Source: Candidatus Albibeggiatoa sp. nov. NOAA (GTDB lineage: Bacteria > Pseudomonadota > Gammaproteobacteria > Beggiatoales > Beggiatoaceae). Taken from it: a stretch of 64,000 nt of DNA. Numbering within the stretch: position 1 is the stretch's first letter; each line of letters starts with the position of its first letter. The position numbers and the translations under genes were made by a program. Below the pieces are notes generated by a model. That model ran no database searches, was not told where the DNA came from, and worked only from the letters and a program-made list of their open reading frames with translations. Location: NCBI GenBank assembly GCA_025800385.1, contig JAOXRS010000199.1, forward strand, positions 1-64,000, read 5' to 3'. Positions 36,312 through 45,288 of the stretch are shown here, in pieces.

Positions 36312-36638
36312 TCAGAATTGCACAATACGAGGTAGTTTGGCTTTTAAAATCTTAACCAGTTCAGGTTGCATATAGTCATAATTATCAGGAATACTTAACA
36401 CTACAATCCGCTTATTGGCTAATTGTGATCTGAATTTTTGTGATATTTTAGTTTTATGCGTTTTTTCCATTGCAACAATTACATCTGCCCATTCGATCAA
36501 ATCGCCTGACAATGGGGTTTCTGCATCATGGTTTGTGCCCGCTGATAGAGCTTCTAATTGTGGATATTCTGAAAATACCGCTTCGGCTGTCGGACTGCGC
36601 AGACGATTTTGACTACAAACAAAGAGAATGCGTTTCAT
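36312..36638 (-). CDS. Low-molecular-weight protein tyrosine phosphatase-like protein
   Basis: A 108-residue protein starting MKRILFVCSQNRLRSPTAE, with the C-x5-R-S phosphatase loop (C8, R14, S15), a possible general-acid Asp in SIPDNYDYMQ, and a C-terminal Leu-rich helix. This is a shorter relative of the LMW-PTP/arsenate reductase fold, of the small COG4551 type. It is the last gene of an apparent operon with an ankyrin protein (24-base gap) and a chemoreceptor. Confidence 0.85.
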   Translation of the reverse strand: MKRILFVCSQNRLRSPTAEAVFSEYPQLEALSAGTNHDAETPLSGDLIEWADVIVAMEKTHKTKISQKFRSQLANKRIVVLSIPDNYDYMQPELVKILKAKLPRIVQF

Positions 36639-36662
36639 GTTTTTGCTAGTAATAATGAATTT

Positions 36663-37046
36663 TTAGGAATTGAACATCTTGTATTCTTTTAGTAAATTTA
36701 AAACATCTTTTCTTTTTAGCCGCTTAGCTTTGTCGAGAGGCGTTTCACCAAATTCATCCTGACAATCTATGACTGCTCCTGCTTCTAGTAAACGTTTAAC
36801 AATACCAAGATGTCCCGCTTCTACAGCATAATGCAAAGGGGTTAAACTCATATCGCCGCGAGTATGTACAGAAGCTCCATTTTTAAGAAGAACGTTCACA
36901 TCATCTAATAAACCCCATCGTGATGCTATATGCAATAGACGATCTTCTCCAGCACCATGTTGATTCACATCCTGCAAGTCAATACCAATAAAATCCATAG
37001 ATTCTAAAGTATACCGTGTAAATAACTCAGTTAGTTGGCTGTTCAT
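36663..37046 (-). CDS. Ankyrin repeat protein
   Basis: A 127-residue protein with three or so ankyrin repeats: GEDRLLHIASRWGLLDDVNVLL, SLTPLHYAVEAGHLGIVKRLLEAGA and FGETPLDKAKRLKRKDVLNLLKE. No signal peptide. It lies 11 bases after the chemoreceptor stop and 24 bases before the phosphatase gene, so it is probably co-transcribed. It probably acts by binding a protein partner; the partner is unknown. Confidence 0.9.
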   Translation of the reverse strand: MNSQLTELFTRYTLESMDFIGIDLQDVNQHGAGEDRLLHIASRWGLLDDVNVLLKNGASVHTRGDMSLTPLHYAVEAGHLGIVKRLLEAGAVIDCQDEFGETPLDKAKRLKRKDVLNLLKEYKMFNS

Positions 37047-37057
37047 TCTTGCTTAGA

Positions 37058-38737
37058 TTAAAAATCAACCCAATCATCATCGTCATCCACTGATTGCTGA
37101 GCTGTTTTTACTTCAGATACATGGTGGTGATTGGTTTCATGAGGCAATGGATGATGTGAGTACGTTGCTTGAGGCTTGTGTTTTCTCGGTGTTCGTACAT
37201 AACCCACATCAAAGAATTCAATCAGTTGTTGTAGCTTCTCAGATTGGTCGCTCATCGATTCACTGGCAGATGTTGCCTCTTCAACCATAGCCGTATTTTG
37301 CTGTGTCATATCATCCATTTGCGTTACGGCTTTATTTACTTGGCTGATATTGGCTGACTGCTCCTGACTTGCCGCTGCAATTTCACTAATAATATCATTG
37401 ACTTTTTTAACGGCTGCAACAATGCCTTCTAAGGTATCACCAGACTGTTTAACTAAATCCATACCCTCATCGACTTTGGAAACACTTTCTTGAATCAATG
37501 ATTTAATTTCTTTAGCAGACGTGGCACTACGTTGGGCTAAATTACGTACTTCTCCTGCAACCACCGCAAATCCTCGACCTTGCTCGCCTGCTCGTGCTGC
37601 TTCAACTGCCGCATTTAAGGCTAATAAATTGGTTTGGAAGGCAAGCTCATCAATCACGCCAATAATATCCGTAATTTTCTTGCTGCTCTTACTGATTTCG
37701 CCCATAGCAACAATATTTTGTCCTACAATCAAACCACCTTTTTCTGCTGTGGTTTTAGCACTGGCTGCAAGTTGGGCTGCTTGCGTTGCGCTATCGGCAT
37801 TTTGTTGTACTGAGCTGGTCATCTCTTCCATGCTAGCAGAAGTCTGTTCCAGAGAAGCTGCTTGCTCTTCAATACGTTGGCTAAATGCGATATTGCCTTG
37901 TGAAATCTGTTCAGCTGCTTCAGACACTTCTGATGATACCTCGGTAACTTCAGTAATTACGGTATAAAGCTGTTTTTGCATTTCGCCAAACGCATTCAGT
38001 AATTCACCCAATTCATCACGAGAATGCGTAGTAACTTCGCCTGTCAAATTGCCTTTAGCAACCTGTTTGGCCTTATCAACAGCTAACATAATAGGATTAA
38101 CAATAGAACGTGACACTGCAATCGTAATCCAAATACTTAAAACCAGTATTGCAAATGTAATCGTAATCAGAATATTGGAGGTTTCTTTGGCTTGTTGTTC
38201 CGCTTTATTTCTTGCACTGCTGGCCACATTGTTCGCAAAGTCCGTCAGTTCTTGCATTTGTTGCTCTAATAACTGTACGTGATGATGCCCTTTTTGCTGG
38301 GTAATATCCGTCGCTTGCTCGTGTTCACCTTGTTCTGTTAATTCAATCACTTCATTACGAATATCACGCCAAGCGGTAAACGTATCGCGCAACGCATTAA
38401 CTTGTGATTTATCGCCTAAAAAGCGTTCTTCGATAATATCTAAATCAGCATACACTTGTTTTTCATATTTACTGACAAGCTCTGTGGCCTGTTGCATAGC
38501 CTCTGTATTTTTAGCTAAAGCCACATCTTTCATCGTGCGATGCATTCGAACAATGTTGATATGCACATCCCGTACGGCTTTACTCACAGTAAAAGGATGC
38601 CTATACAATTTATTGGTTGTATCTGAAAGTACTTGCATTTGGAAAATAGCATAAGTACTCAGTGTCAAAATAAATAGCATGATAATGCCAAAACTAAGCA
38701 TCAAACGGGTACGAATGCGTAAGTTTCTTATCTGCAT
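37058..38737 (-). CDS. Methyl-accepting chemotaxis protein
   Basis: A 559-residue transmembrane chemoreceptor. TM1 (about 12-30), a 4HB-like periplasmic helical sensor (about 35-185), TM2 ([20 protein letters not shown]), HAMP ([21 protein letters not shown]) and the cytoplasmic signalling domain. The hairpin tip is intact: [47 protein letters not shown]. The last five residues DWVDF fit the WxxF-type pentapeptide that tethers CheR/CheB. It heads an apparent operon with an ankyrin protein and a small phosphatase. Confidence 0.96.
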   Translation of the reverse strand: MQIRNLRIRTRLMLSFGIIMLFILTLSTYAIFQMQVLSDTTNKLYRHPFTVSKAVRDVHINIVRMHRTMKDVALAKNTEAMQQATELVSKYEKQVYADLDIIEERFLGDKSQVNALRDTFTAWRDIRNEVIELTEQGEHEQATDITQQKGHHHVQLLEQQMQELTDFANNVASSARNKAEQQAKETSNILITITFAILVLSIWITIAVSRSIVNPIMLAVDKAKQVAKGNLTGEVTTHSRDELGELLNAFGEMQKQLYTVITEVTEVSSEVSEAAEQISQGNIAFSQRIEEQAASLEQTSASMEEMTSSVQQNADSATQAAQLAASAKTTAEKGGLIVGQNIVAMGEISKSSKKITDIIGVIDELAFQTNLLALNAAVEAARAGEQGRGFAVVAGEVRNLAQRSATSAKEIKSLIQESVSKVDEGMDLVKQSGDTLEGIVAAVKKVNDIISEIAAASQEQSANISQVNKAVTQMDDMTQQNTAMVEEATSASESMSDQSEKLQQLIEFFDVGYVRTPRKHKPQATYSHHPLPHETNHHHVSEVKTAQQSVDDDDDWVDF

Positions 38738-38882
38738 AATAAAAACCTATTCCTTTTTCCCTCAAAAAGTAAAAGCTTATTTTTATTTGATTTATATCGC
38801 TTTTACTGTATGTAAATCTAAATATAGGCAAAATTCATACAAGATTTAAAACCGTATAGAAAGGTGAAAATCTGTTATTTCA

Positions 38883-39695
38883 TTAATGGGTTGCAGCTGT
38901 TTCATGCTCATGATGATGGTGATGAGTATGAGGTGTCTGTTTAGCATTCTGCTTTTGTGTTGTTACCTCTTGTCGTAACCATTCAAGCCATTCCTCTAAA
39001 CCTTGCTGTGTTTTTGCAGATAATTGTAAAACAGGGGCAGGGTTGGCCAAATGTTGCATACAATGTATCGCGCGTTGTGGTGAAAAATCATCTAAGAAGG
39101 GCAATAAATCTATCTTGCTCAATAGCATTACATCTGCAGCACGGAACATCACAGGATATTTTGCGGGTTTATCATCGCCTTCGGTTACGGAAAGCAAGGT
39201 AACATTGCGATGATGACCTAAATCAAAACTTGCAGGACACACTAAGTTGCCCACATTTTCGATAAACACAATATCCAGCTCAGATAAATCTAATTGATGT
39301 ACGGCTTTATGTACCAAATGAGCATCTAAATGACATGCTGTCCCCGTGACAATTTGAATTGCAGGCACACCTGTTTGACGAATACGCTGTGCATCATTTT
39401 CAGTTTCTAAATCACCTTCGATGACAGCAATATTAAATTCTGATTTTAAAGCGGAAATAGTGGTTTCAAGTAGAGCCGTTTTACCAGAACCGGGGGAAGA
39501 CATTAAGTTGATAGCAAGCACACCGTGTTTGTTGAAATGCTCACGATTATGTAAGGCTTGATGATCGTTTTCAGACAATAAATTTTTTAATACCGTAACA
39601 GCTGATTTACCATCTTCAGTTGTTGCATGTTTTCCATCATTTTCAACTAGATGCTGATTGCCAGGCGTGATGTTGCAGCCACATGTATCACACAT
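38883..39695 (-). CDS. hypB: Hydrogenase nickel incorporation GTPase HypB
   Basis: HypB is the GTPase that inserts nickel into [NiFe]-hydrogenase. The 270-residue protein starts MCDTCGCNIT, the high-affinity Ni motif CxxCxC (C2, C5, C7), and has the P-loop SPGSGKTALLE (K72), VIEGDLETENDAQRI, the metal site region GTACHLDAHLVHKA and LLSKIDLLPFLD. A His-rich C-terminal tail (HTHHHHHEHE) could store metal. The start is after AGGAG; an upstream in-frame start is less likely. No other hyp or hydrogenase gene is in the window. Confidence 0.96.
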   Translation of the reverse strand: MCDTCGCNITPGNQHLVENDGKHATTEDGKSAVTVLKNLLSENDHQALHNREHFNKHGVLAINLMSSPGSGKTALLETTISALKSEFNIAVIEGDLETENDAQRIRQTGVPAIQIVTGTACHLDAHLVHKAVHQLDLSELDIVFIENVGNLVCPASFDLGHHRNVTLLSVTEGDDKPAKYPVMFRAADVMLLSKIDLLPFLDDFSPQRAIHCMQHLANPAPVLQLSAKTQQGLEEWLEWLRQEVTTQKQNAKQTPHTHHHHHEHETAATH

Positions 39696-39783
39696 TATCT
39701 TACTCCTAAAAAGTGATAACACTATATTGAGTGCACTGGTTCAATATAATCAAAATAAGTATAGGAAATGCAGGGTTATTAAA

Positions 39784-39823
39784 TCAAAAATGGCTACTAA
39801 ACCCCATCAAGTTTGTAGCCATT
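39784..39823 (-). terminator. Rho-independent terminator of the exported coiled-coil protein gene
   Basis: On the minus strand, AAATGGCTAC pairs perfectly with GTAGCCATTT, followed by a TTTTTGATTT run. It lies 13 bases after the stop of the upstream gene. Confidence 0.8.
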
Positions 39824-39836
39824 TGAACTTTTGATA

Positions 39837-40520
39837 CTAACGCTTAGGTTGTGGTATCAGCTCTTCTTGCTGTGGTGCATAATCTGAGCAATTTACCCGC
39901 CCATCACGCTGAATACGACGAAAACGCTGTAAAAATACATCAAACTTTGAGTTTTCCGATTGTTTTTCTTCGTATTTCCCAATGAGGTTCTTTTCAAAGT
40001 TATTAATATTTTTTTCTACACTTTCGATATTCATGCGTAAGCGTTCGCGTTCTTTTTCCGTCACCGCATTATTGTTGTAACTGGATTCTAAGTTGCGCTG
40101 CATATCGTTGAGGTTTTTTTCTGAACGGGCAATTTGTGAACGAATCACTTCAATCGTTGCATCCAAGGTATCAAGCCGATTCATTCGCTCATTTTCAATC
40201 CCATCTTCAGTATTGAATAAGTTCAAGACCTCCCTATCTTTATCGCGTTCTGCTAGGCATTCTTTGTATTTTAAAGCACGTTCTTCACGTTGGCGTTTTT
40301 CTTCAGCAATTTCCTCAGATGTTTTAGCACGTCCTATTTTATTAACGACTAGGCCATTTTTGTCCCGTTCTGTATAACCTTTTTGTGAAAATTCTGGTGG
40401 CACGACATTGCCACAATTTAAAATCCCATCATAATCTGTCCAGCATTTAGCAGCGGCTAACGCAGATGTATTGGCTATCAATAAAGATAATAAAAACGTA
40501 ACTGATAATAATTGATTCAT
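39837..40520 (-). CDS. Exported coiled-coil protein with DUF4124-like N-terminus
   Basis: A 227-residue protein with a signal peptide (MNQLLSVTFLLSLLIANTSALAA) and a short CWTDYDGILNCGNVVPPEF segment that resembles DUF4124. It then has a long charged coiled coil (about 70-205; rich in E, K, R, N). Two Cys in the N-terminal segment and single Cys at about 89 and 210 may form disulphides. Its function is unknown. GGAG precedes the ATG; an in-frame TTG directly upstream is possible. Confidence 0.75.
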   Translation of the reverse strand: MNQLLSVTFLLSLLIANTSALAAAKCWTDYDGILNCGNVVPPEFSQKGYTERDKNGLVVNKIGRAKTSEEIAEEKRQREERALKYKECLAERDKDREVLNLFNTEDGIENERMNRLDTLDATIEVIRSQIARSEKNLNDMQRNLESSYNNNAVTEKERERLRMNIESVEKNINNFEKNLIGKYEEKQSENSKFDVFLQRFRRIQRDGRVNCSDYAPQQEELIPQPKR

Positions 40521-40725
40521 CAAAGTCTCCCTTTAATATGTGTACGGAGTCGTCAATGCAAAAAGCGTGATACTAATTTTATGATAGCATAATTAGTTCT
40601 GACGGGTATCAAAAACCCTATAACCCTAGGGTGAGTGATAATGATACACTTAGCGTAAACTTGTCAGCGACAGGTTAGAATAATAAGTTATGCTTTTTAA
40701 GAAAACTCACTGAATTGGAGGAAGT

Positions 40726-41988
40726 ATGCCTAAGAATGCTTTTTACGCTCAATCGGGCGGTGTCACTTCGGTTATCAATGCGTCTGCATGTGGTGTCATC
40801 GAAACGGCGCGTCAACACCCAGATCAAATTGGTAAAGTGTACGCAGGTCGTAATGGAATTATCGGTGCATTAGAAGAAGACTTAATTGATACATCCCAAG
40901 AATCTGCAGAAGCGATTGCAGCCTTACGTCATACTCCATCGGGTGCATTTGGTTCATGCCGTTATAAATTAAAAGGTTTGGAAGAAAATAAAGCAGAATA
41001 TGAGCGTTTAATTGAAGTATTTAAAGCGCATGATATTGGTTATTTCTTCTATAACGGTGGTGGTGATTCACAGGATACGTCGCATAAAGTGTCACAAATT
41101 GGTGATGCATTGGGTTATCACGTGACTTGTATTGGCGTGCCTAAAACCGTAGATAACGACTTACCGATTACAGATAACTGCCCCGGTTTTGGTTCGGTAG
41201 CAAAATATGTAGCGGTGTCTATTCGTGAAGCAGCTTTCGACGTGGCTTCAATGGCTAAAACCTCGACTAAGATTTTTGTATTAGAAGTGATGGGTCGTCA
41301 TGCAGGTTGGATTGCAGCGGCAGGCGGCTTAGCGCGTGAACAAGAAGGCGATGCGCCACACATCATTTTATTCCCAGAAGTGACATTCAATAAAGAACAA
41401 TTCTTAGCAAAAGTTGACGAAACAGTTAATAAATTTGGTTATTGTTGTATTGTTGTATCTGAAGGCGTGAAAGATGAAACGGGCAAATTCTTAGCCGATG
41501 CAGGTACACGCGATGCGTTTGGTCATGCGCAATTAGGTGGTTGTGCGCCAGTTGTAGCAAATATGTGTAAAGATGCCTTAGGTCATAAATATCATTGGGC
41601 GGTAGCAGATTACTTACAACGTGCTGCACGTCATATTGCGTCGAAAACCGATGTCGATCAAGCTTATGCAATGGGTAAAGCGGCGGTTGAATTTGCAATA
41701 CAAGGCAAAAATGCGGTGATGCCAACAGTGGTACGGACTTCAAATAATCCTTACACGTGGGAAATTGGTCATGCAGATTTAGCGGATGTGGCTAACGTTG
41801 AGAAAAAAATGCCAGCTGAATACATTACTGAAGATGGTTTTGGTATTACAGAAGCTTGCCGTGAATATTTGCAGCCATTGATTGCAGGTGAAGATTATCC
41901 TCCTTATAAAAACGGTTTGCCTGATTACGTAGTCTTAAATAACGTTGCTGTACCGAAGAAATTGGCGACTGAATTTAAAGTGAAATAA
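40726..41988 (+). CDS. pfp: Pyrophosphate-dependent 6-phosphofructokinase
   Basis: Reversibly phosphorylates fructose 6-phosphate using pyrophosphate. In the 420-residue protein, the motif at 111-115 is GGGDS: the residue equivalent to the ATP-enzyme Gly104 is Asp, and GVPKTVDNDLPITD has the PKT lysine of PPi-dependent enzymes in place of the Gly of ATP-type GTIDND. EVMGRHAGWIA follows. The enzyme allows reversible glycolysis and may also help sedoheptulose metabolism in methylotrophs and autotrophs. TTGGAGGAAGT precedes the ATG, a strong ribosome binding site. It is monocistronic, with two hairpins downstream. Confidence 0.95.
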   Translation: MPKNAFYAQSGGVTSVINASACGVIETARQHPDQIGKVYAGRNGIIGALEEDLIDTSQESAEAIAALRHTPSGAFGSCRYKLKGLEENKAEYERLIEVFKAHDIGYFFYNGGGDSQDTSHKVSQIGDALGYHVTCIGVPKTVDNDLPITDNCPGFGSVAKYVAVSIREAAFDVASMAKTSTKIFVLEVMGRHAGWIAAAGGLAREQEGDAPHIILFPEVTFNKEQFLAKVDETVNKFGYCCIVVSEGVKDETGKFLADAGTRDAFGHAQLGGCAPVVANMCKDALGHKYHWAVADYLQRAARHIASKTDVDQAYAMGKAAVEFAIQGKNAVMPTVVRTSNNPYTWEIGHADLADVANVEKKMPAEYITEDGFGITEACREYLQPLIAGEDYPPYKNGLPDYVVLNNVAVPKKLATEFKVK

Positions 41989-41997
41989 GCTTATATT

Positions 41998-42082
41998 GGT
42001 AGTCCTATTAAATCATTTAGGGCTGCCAAGCTTGCTGACCATTCAGGTTAAACCATTAGGTGGGTGATTGAATGCCTAATGG
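41998..42082 (+). terminator. Two consecutive hairpins after pfp
   Basis: GGTAGTCCTA/TAGGGCTGCC (41998-42027, 10 bp with two T-G pairs) and CCATTAGG/CCTAATGG (42053-42082, 8 bp). Both lack T tracts; they may be transcript ends or protective structures. Confidence 0.45.
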
Positions 42083-42114
42083 ATAACTGAAACCCTACCA
42101 CTTTCCCACCTTAT

Positions 42115-42765
42115 TTATGATGCCATGCGTAATTCAAGGGTGCTGGCTTCTGCCATATCTTCACGCAATTCGGCAATATGCAAGATATTTTCAAACTTCA
42201 CTGCATAGTCTGAAATTTCCAGCGCATGATCTAAACCATTGATGATCTTACGTGCATTGATGTAATCCACTTTGCTACTGTTTAAATAATCGCCTAACCG
42301 CCGCCCTGTAAACCAACCTTCACGCATCCCAATCAGCATAATATCGCTGGCAATTTGTGGGTCTAAAGCCAAATCAGGATCAGCTACTAAATCAACAGGT
42401 TCATCGTAACGTTCGTTTAGTTTATTCAACGCATTACTAGCACGTAGATAATTGTTTCTAAATGTCAGTTGCACATAACCACGGCCACGATAACGGAATC
42501 CATCGCCTGCTTGATTGTTACCATAACGTCCATCGTATTTATGAAAATAACTGCGGCGACCGCGTTCATAAATCGGTTGAAATGTTTGCGCCGTTTCATG
42601 ATATACCGTTGCCAACATATATGCCGCGTGCGGCACGTCTGTTAATAATGGGTCTTCGGCGAATGCTTCCAACACATTATTTAAGCCATCAACTTGATCT
42701 TGATTCAATTTACCAAAGTGCAAACGGTAACTATCAAAAAAGGCTTTGCCATTAGTGATAATCAT
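42115..42765 (-). CDS. GH19-like/lysozyme-fold muramidase or chitinase-like protein
   Basis: A 216-residue protein of the GH19 chitinase/endolysin fold. MLATVYHETAQTFQPIYERG carries the general-acid Glu57 of the family, and the GDGFRYRGRGYVQLTFRNNY segment is the characteristic substrate-cleft loop. The N-terminal FFDSYRLHFGKLNQDQVDGLN is typical of phage-type lysozyme-like proteins. There is no signal peptide, so export would need a holin or lysis. No phage genes flank it. Either a peptidoglycan- or chitin-degrading role is possible. AGGA precedes the ATG. Confidence 0.85.
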   Translation of the reverse strand: MIITNGKAFFDSYRLHFGKLNQDQVDGLNNVLEAFAEDPLLTDVPHAAYMLATVYHETAQTFQPIYERGRRSYFHKYDGRYGNNQAGDGFRYRGRGYVQLTFRNNYLRASNALNKLNERYDEPVDLVADPDLALDPQIASDIMLIGMREGWFTGRRLGDYLNSSKVDYINARKIINGLDHALEISDYAVKFENILHIAELREDMAEASTLELRMAS

Positions 42766-42920
42766 GAGGGTATCCTTTTGTTTCTAGGTATGTTCCTATT
42801 TGGCAAAAAGTGCGCCCATTGGTAAGTTGTTGTAAATTAAAGAAACTAAAAATTAAGGTTATAGATTCTCAGCCAATGCCTGTTAAAATATGGTCAATTT
42901 TCATCAGAGCTGAATAACAA

Positions 42921-43430
42921 GTGTTAGTTCAAACCACACGAGACGATCACCGCATTGCTTGGTTTGCCGCGTTAGCGATCACGATTCACATTGCAGAAAG
43001 CGCATTACCCAGCCCTTTACCGGGAGTCAAACCGGGGTTAGCAAATGTGGTCACAATTGTGGTGTTAATGCAATTTGGTTGGCGCATGGCGGTGTGGGTG
43101 AATTTATTGCGGGTGGTTGCAGGCAGCTTGATTATTGGTACATTTTTAACCCCAACCTTTATTTTAAGCTTGAGCGGTGCATTGGCCAGTACTGCATCAT
43201 TGGTTTTGTTATCGCAATTGCCGAAATCATGGCAGTGCAGCCCGATTGGCTATAGTGTCACGGCCGCGATGTTACATATGGTGAGTCAATTTTGGGTGGC
43301 TTATTGGCTGTTTATTCAACATGATGGTTTGTTTCATTTGTTGCCACCATTGTTAACTGCTTCGTTATTTTTTGGGATTGTCAGTGGGGTCATTGCAGCG
43401 AATATTTTGGCGCGATTGCAGAAAATGTAA
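42921..43430 (+). CDS. Gx transporter family membrane protein
   Basis: A 169-residue membrane protein (about five helices) of the family formerly called heptaprenyl diphosphate synthase component I (COG4769). The start MLVQTTRDDHRIAWFAALAITIHIAESALPSPLPGVKPGLANVVTIVV contains the signature PSPLPGVKPGLANV. It uses a GTG start with a weak ribosome binding site. The substrate is unsettled in the family; related ECF-type proteins bind small metabolites. It converges on gspI. Confidence 0.85.
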   Translation: MLVQTTRDDHRIAWFAALAITIHIAESALPSPLPGVKPGLANVVTIVVLMQFGWRMAVWVNLLRVVAGSLIIGTFLTPTFILSLSGALASTASLVLLSQLPKSWQCSPIGYSVTAAMLHMVSQFWVAYWLFIQHDGLFHLLPPLLTASLFFGIVSGVIAANILARLQKM

Positions 43431-43434
43431 AAGC

Positions 43435-43794
43435 TTATTTATTTGTCGGCATAAAGCCAATCACATTGACTAAATGTCTTTCATCATCTGGATTGAGTTT
43501 GACTGCGACTTCAATCCGTTTTAGTGAACTATCCATCGTATCCAATATTTTCAACTCCCAAAACCACTCACGTTTAGCCATTTCGACTGAGCCTTTTTTG
43601 ACTGAGGGCACTTTGGCTTGTAAGCGGGTTTCTGTGATGATATTCACCGCCACCCAATTTGCGAAAGTCTTATTTTCCAAATACAAGGCGTTGTTTGCAT
43701 TTAAACCCGTCACGCGAATAATCGCAGATAAAGCAAAAGTAATCACAGCCAAAGCAACCAATACTTCTAACAAAGTAAAGCCTTTACGCAACAT
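43435..43794 (-). CDS. gspI: Type II secretion system minor pseudopilin GspI
   Basis: A 119-residue pseudopilin of the T2SS tip complex. The prepilin peptidase site is RKG|FTLLEVLVALAVITFAL with the conserved Glu+5 and a hydrophobic helix. ALYLENKTFANWVAVNIITETRL matches the GspI fold. It starts directly after gspH with no gap, so the pair is co-translated. Confidence 0.93.
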   Translation of the reverse strand: MLRKGFTLLEVLVALAVITFALSAIIRVTGLNANNALYLENKTFANWVAVNIITETRLQAKVPSVKKGSVEMAKREWFWELKILDTMDSSLKRIEVAVKLNPDDERHLVNVIGFMPTNK

Positions 43795-44292
43795 TTATAG
43801 CTCATCCTCGGTTTTGATTTCCAATTCACCCAGTAAATTGCCTGTTAACACTAAACGCTGATACTCATCCGCTTCATGCCAAAGATACAGCGTAAAAGGA
43901 CTGATTTCACCACTGGATAAAAGTAGCAATTGTGGTTCGGTTTCAGTATTTGCTAATTGAATCGTATCACCTTCAATGACTAAATCGACTTCCAATCCAG
44001 CAGGAAATACACGGGTACGAAAAGGAGTTTGTTTTAAACGTTGCCAACGCTGTTCTGATAACACATAAAAGCTATAAGTATTTTCAGTAAAATTGATTGC
44101 CAAATCTTGGTTTTTAAATATGGCTTCTTGTTGGGTGAACTGGATTAACGCGGCTAGTTGTTTGATTTCATGTCTAAGCACTTGCTGCTTTTTATCACCA
44201 ATCGCCAATGTGGCAAAGCTGATAATAATACCGATAATCAGCATCACAATCAGTAGTTCTAATAAAGTAAAGCCTTTGTGCTTGAGCATCAT
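43795..44292 (-). CDS. gspH: Type II secretion system minor pseudopilin GspH
   Basis: A 165-residue pseudopilin with processing site HKG|FTLLELLIVMLIIGIII and the GspH-like HEIKQLAALIQFTQQEAI segment. There is a second ATG 3 bases downstream of the first. No gspG upstream and no gspJ or gspK downstream of gspI are in the window, so the rest of the T2SS is elsewhere. Confidence 0.93.
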   Translation of the reverse strand: MMLKHKGFTLLELLIVMLIIGIIISFATLAIGDKKQQVLRHEIKQLAALIQFTQQEAIFKNQDLAINFTENTYSFYVLSEQRWQRLKQTPFRTRVFPAGLEVDLVIEGDTIQLANTETEPQLLLLSSGEISPFTLYLWHEADEYQRLVLTGNLLGELEIKTEDEL

Positions 44293-44366
44293 ATAGGTGG
44301 GATGTTGGTGAGGACTACGCCCGAGATCATTTATACAATCTCAAAGCGTAGTATGAAGAAGGCAAA

Positions 44367-45116
44367 TTATTGAAGGGCTTTAACCGCAGCTTCCAATGCT
44401 TTAATTTGTTCTGCTTGTTGCGCGATTAACTTTTGTTGCTCTTGCATCGCTTCAACTAATATAGGAATGACCCCTTGATAGTCCACCCCTTTTTTATCTG
44501 TATCAGGTAATGGATATACTAATTGAGGGACAACTTTTTCTACTTCTTGCGCGATAAAACCTAAGTGATCGATTTTATCTTCATCAGAAATAAAGTTATA
44601 TTCCACACCGCGTAATTGTAAAACTGTTTCTAAAGCACTACGGATTGGGCGAATATTTTCTTTTAAACGTACGTCAGATTCTACGATGAAATCACGACCA
44701 TACATACTGCCACCGTCAGCCGCTGTAATATTGCGTGCATAAATATCCGTGTAACCATGATTGGTATGCCAGAAATTTAAACGCCCTGTACTTGAGCCAA
44801 TTTCAATCCCCGGATTATTTAATACCACACGTAATTGATGGCCGCCCCACCAGCCGTCTTGAATAAAGAAATCACCTAAAACCTTAACCCCACCTTCAAA
44901 ATCTTGGTCAAAGTTAATCAATAATTCATCTTCAAGCCAACCATGTACCATTGCACGACCGTCTAAATCATGAGTTCTTTCACCTTTCCAACGTCCATCA
45001 TTGAGGCCTAGACGTAAATCTGCACCCTCAATTGCTAAACTATCATAAATAAATTCAAATGCTTGTACAGGTTGTAACGCAGTAAAAGCGATAAGAAAAG
45101 ATAAAACTCGAACCAT
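44367..45116 (-). CDS. Exported protein with peptidase S74/intramolecular chaperone domain
   Basis: A 249-residue protein with a signal peptide (MVRVLSFLIAFTALQPVQA). The first half is beta-rich. The second half has an S74 chaperone signature: ESDVRLKENIRPI and VEYNFISDEDKIDHLGFIAQEVEKVVPQLVY, then a coiled-coil tail. In phage tail spikes this domain self-cleaves after a Ser of the SDxxxK motif; here the residues are SDVRLK. This sort of protein is common on bacterial surfaces as well as in phages. Isolated from phage genes here. Confidence 0.85.
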   Translation of the reverse strand: MVRVLSFLIAFTALQPVQAFEFIYDSLAIEGADLRLGLNDGRWKGERTHDLDGRAMVHGWLEDELLINFDQDFEGGVKVLGDFFIQDGWWGGHQLRVVLNNPGIEIGSSTGRLNFWHTNHGYTDIYARNITAADGGSMYGRDFIVESDVRLKENIRPIRSALETVLQLRGVEYNFISDEDKIDHLGFIAQEVEKVVPQLVYPLPDTDKKGVDYQGVIPILVEAMQEQQKLIAQQAEQIKALEAAVKALQ

Positions 45117-45288
45117 AGTCTATTCTCCATTTTTAAAAATGAGATATTTATATACAAATATTATGGCAGGTTTTGAAAAAAATTGTGTCTAAATTCAAAT
45201 TATACGAAATAACTTATACTTTAGCCTATTAAACAAACGAAGATTTTTAAGTAAAAAACCATTTAAAATCAAATTTATAAACACAAAA

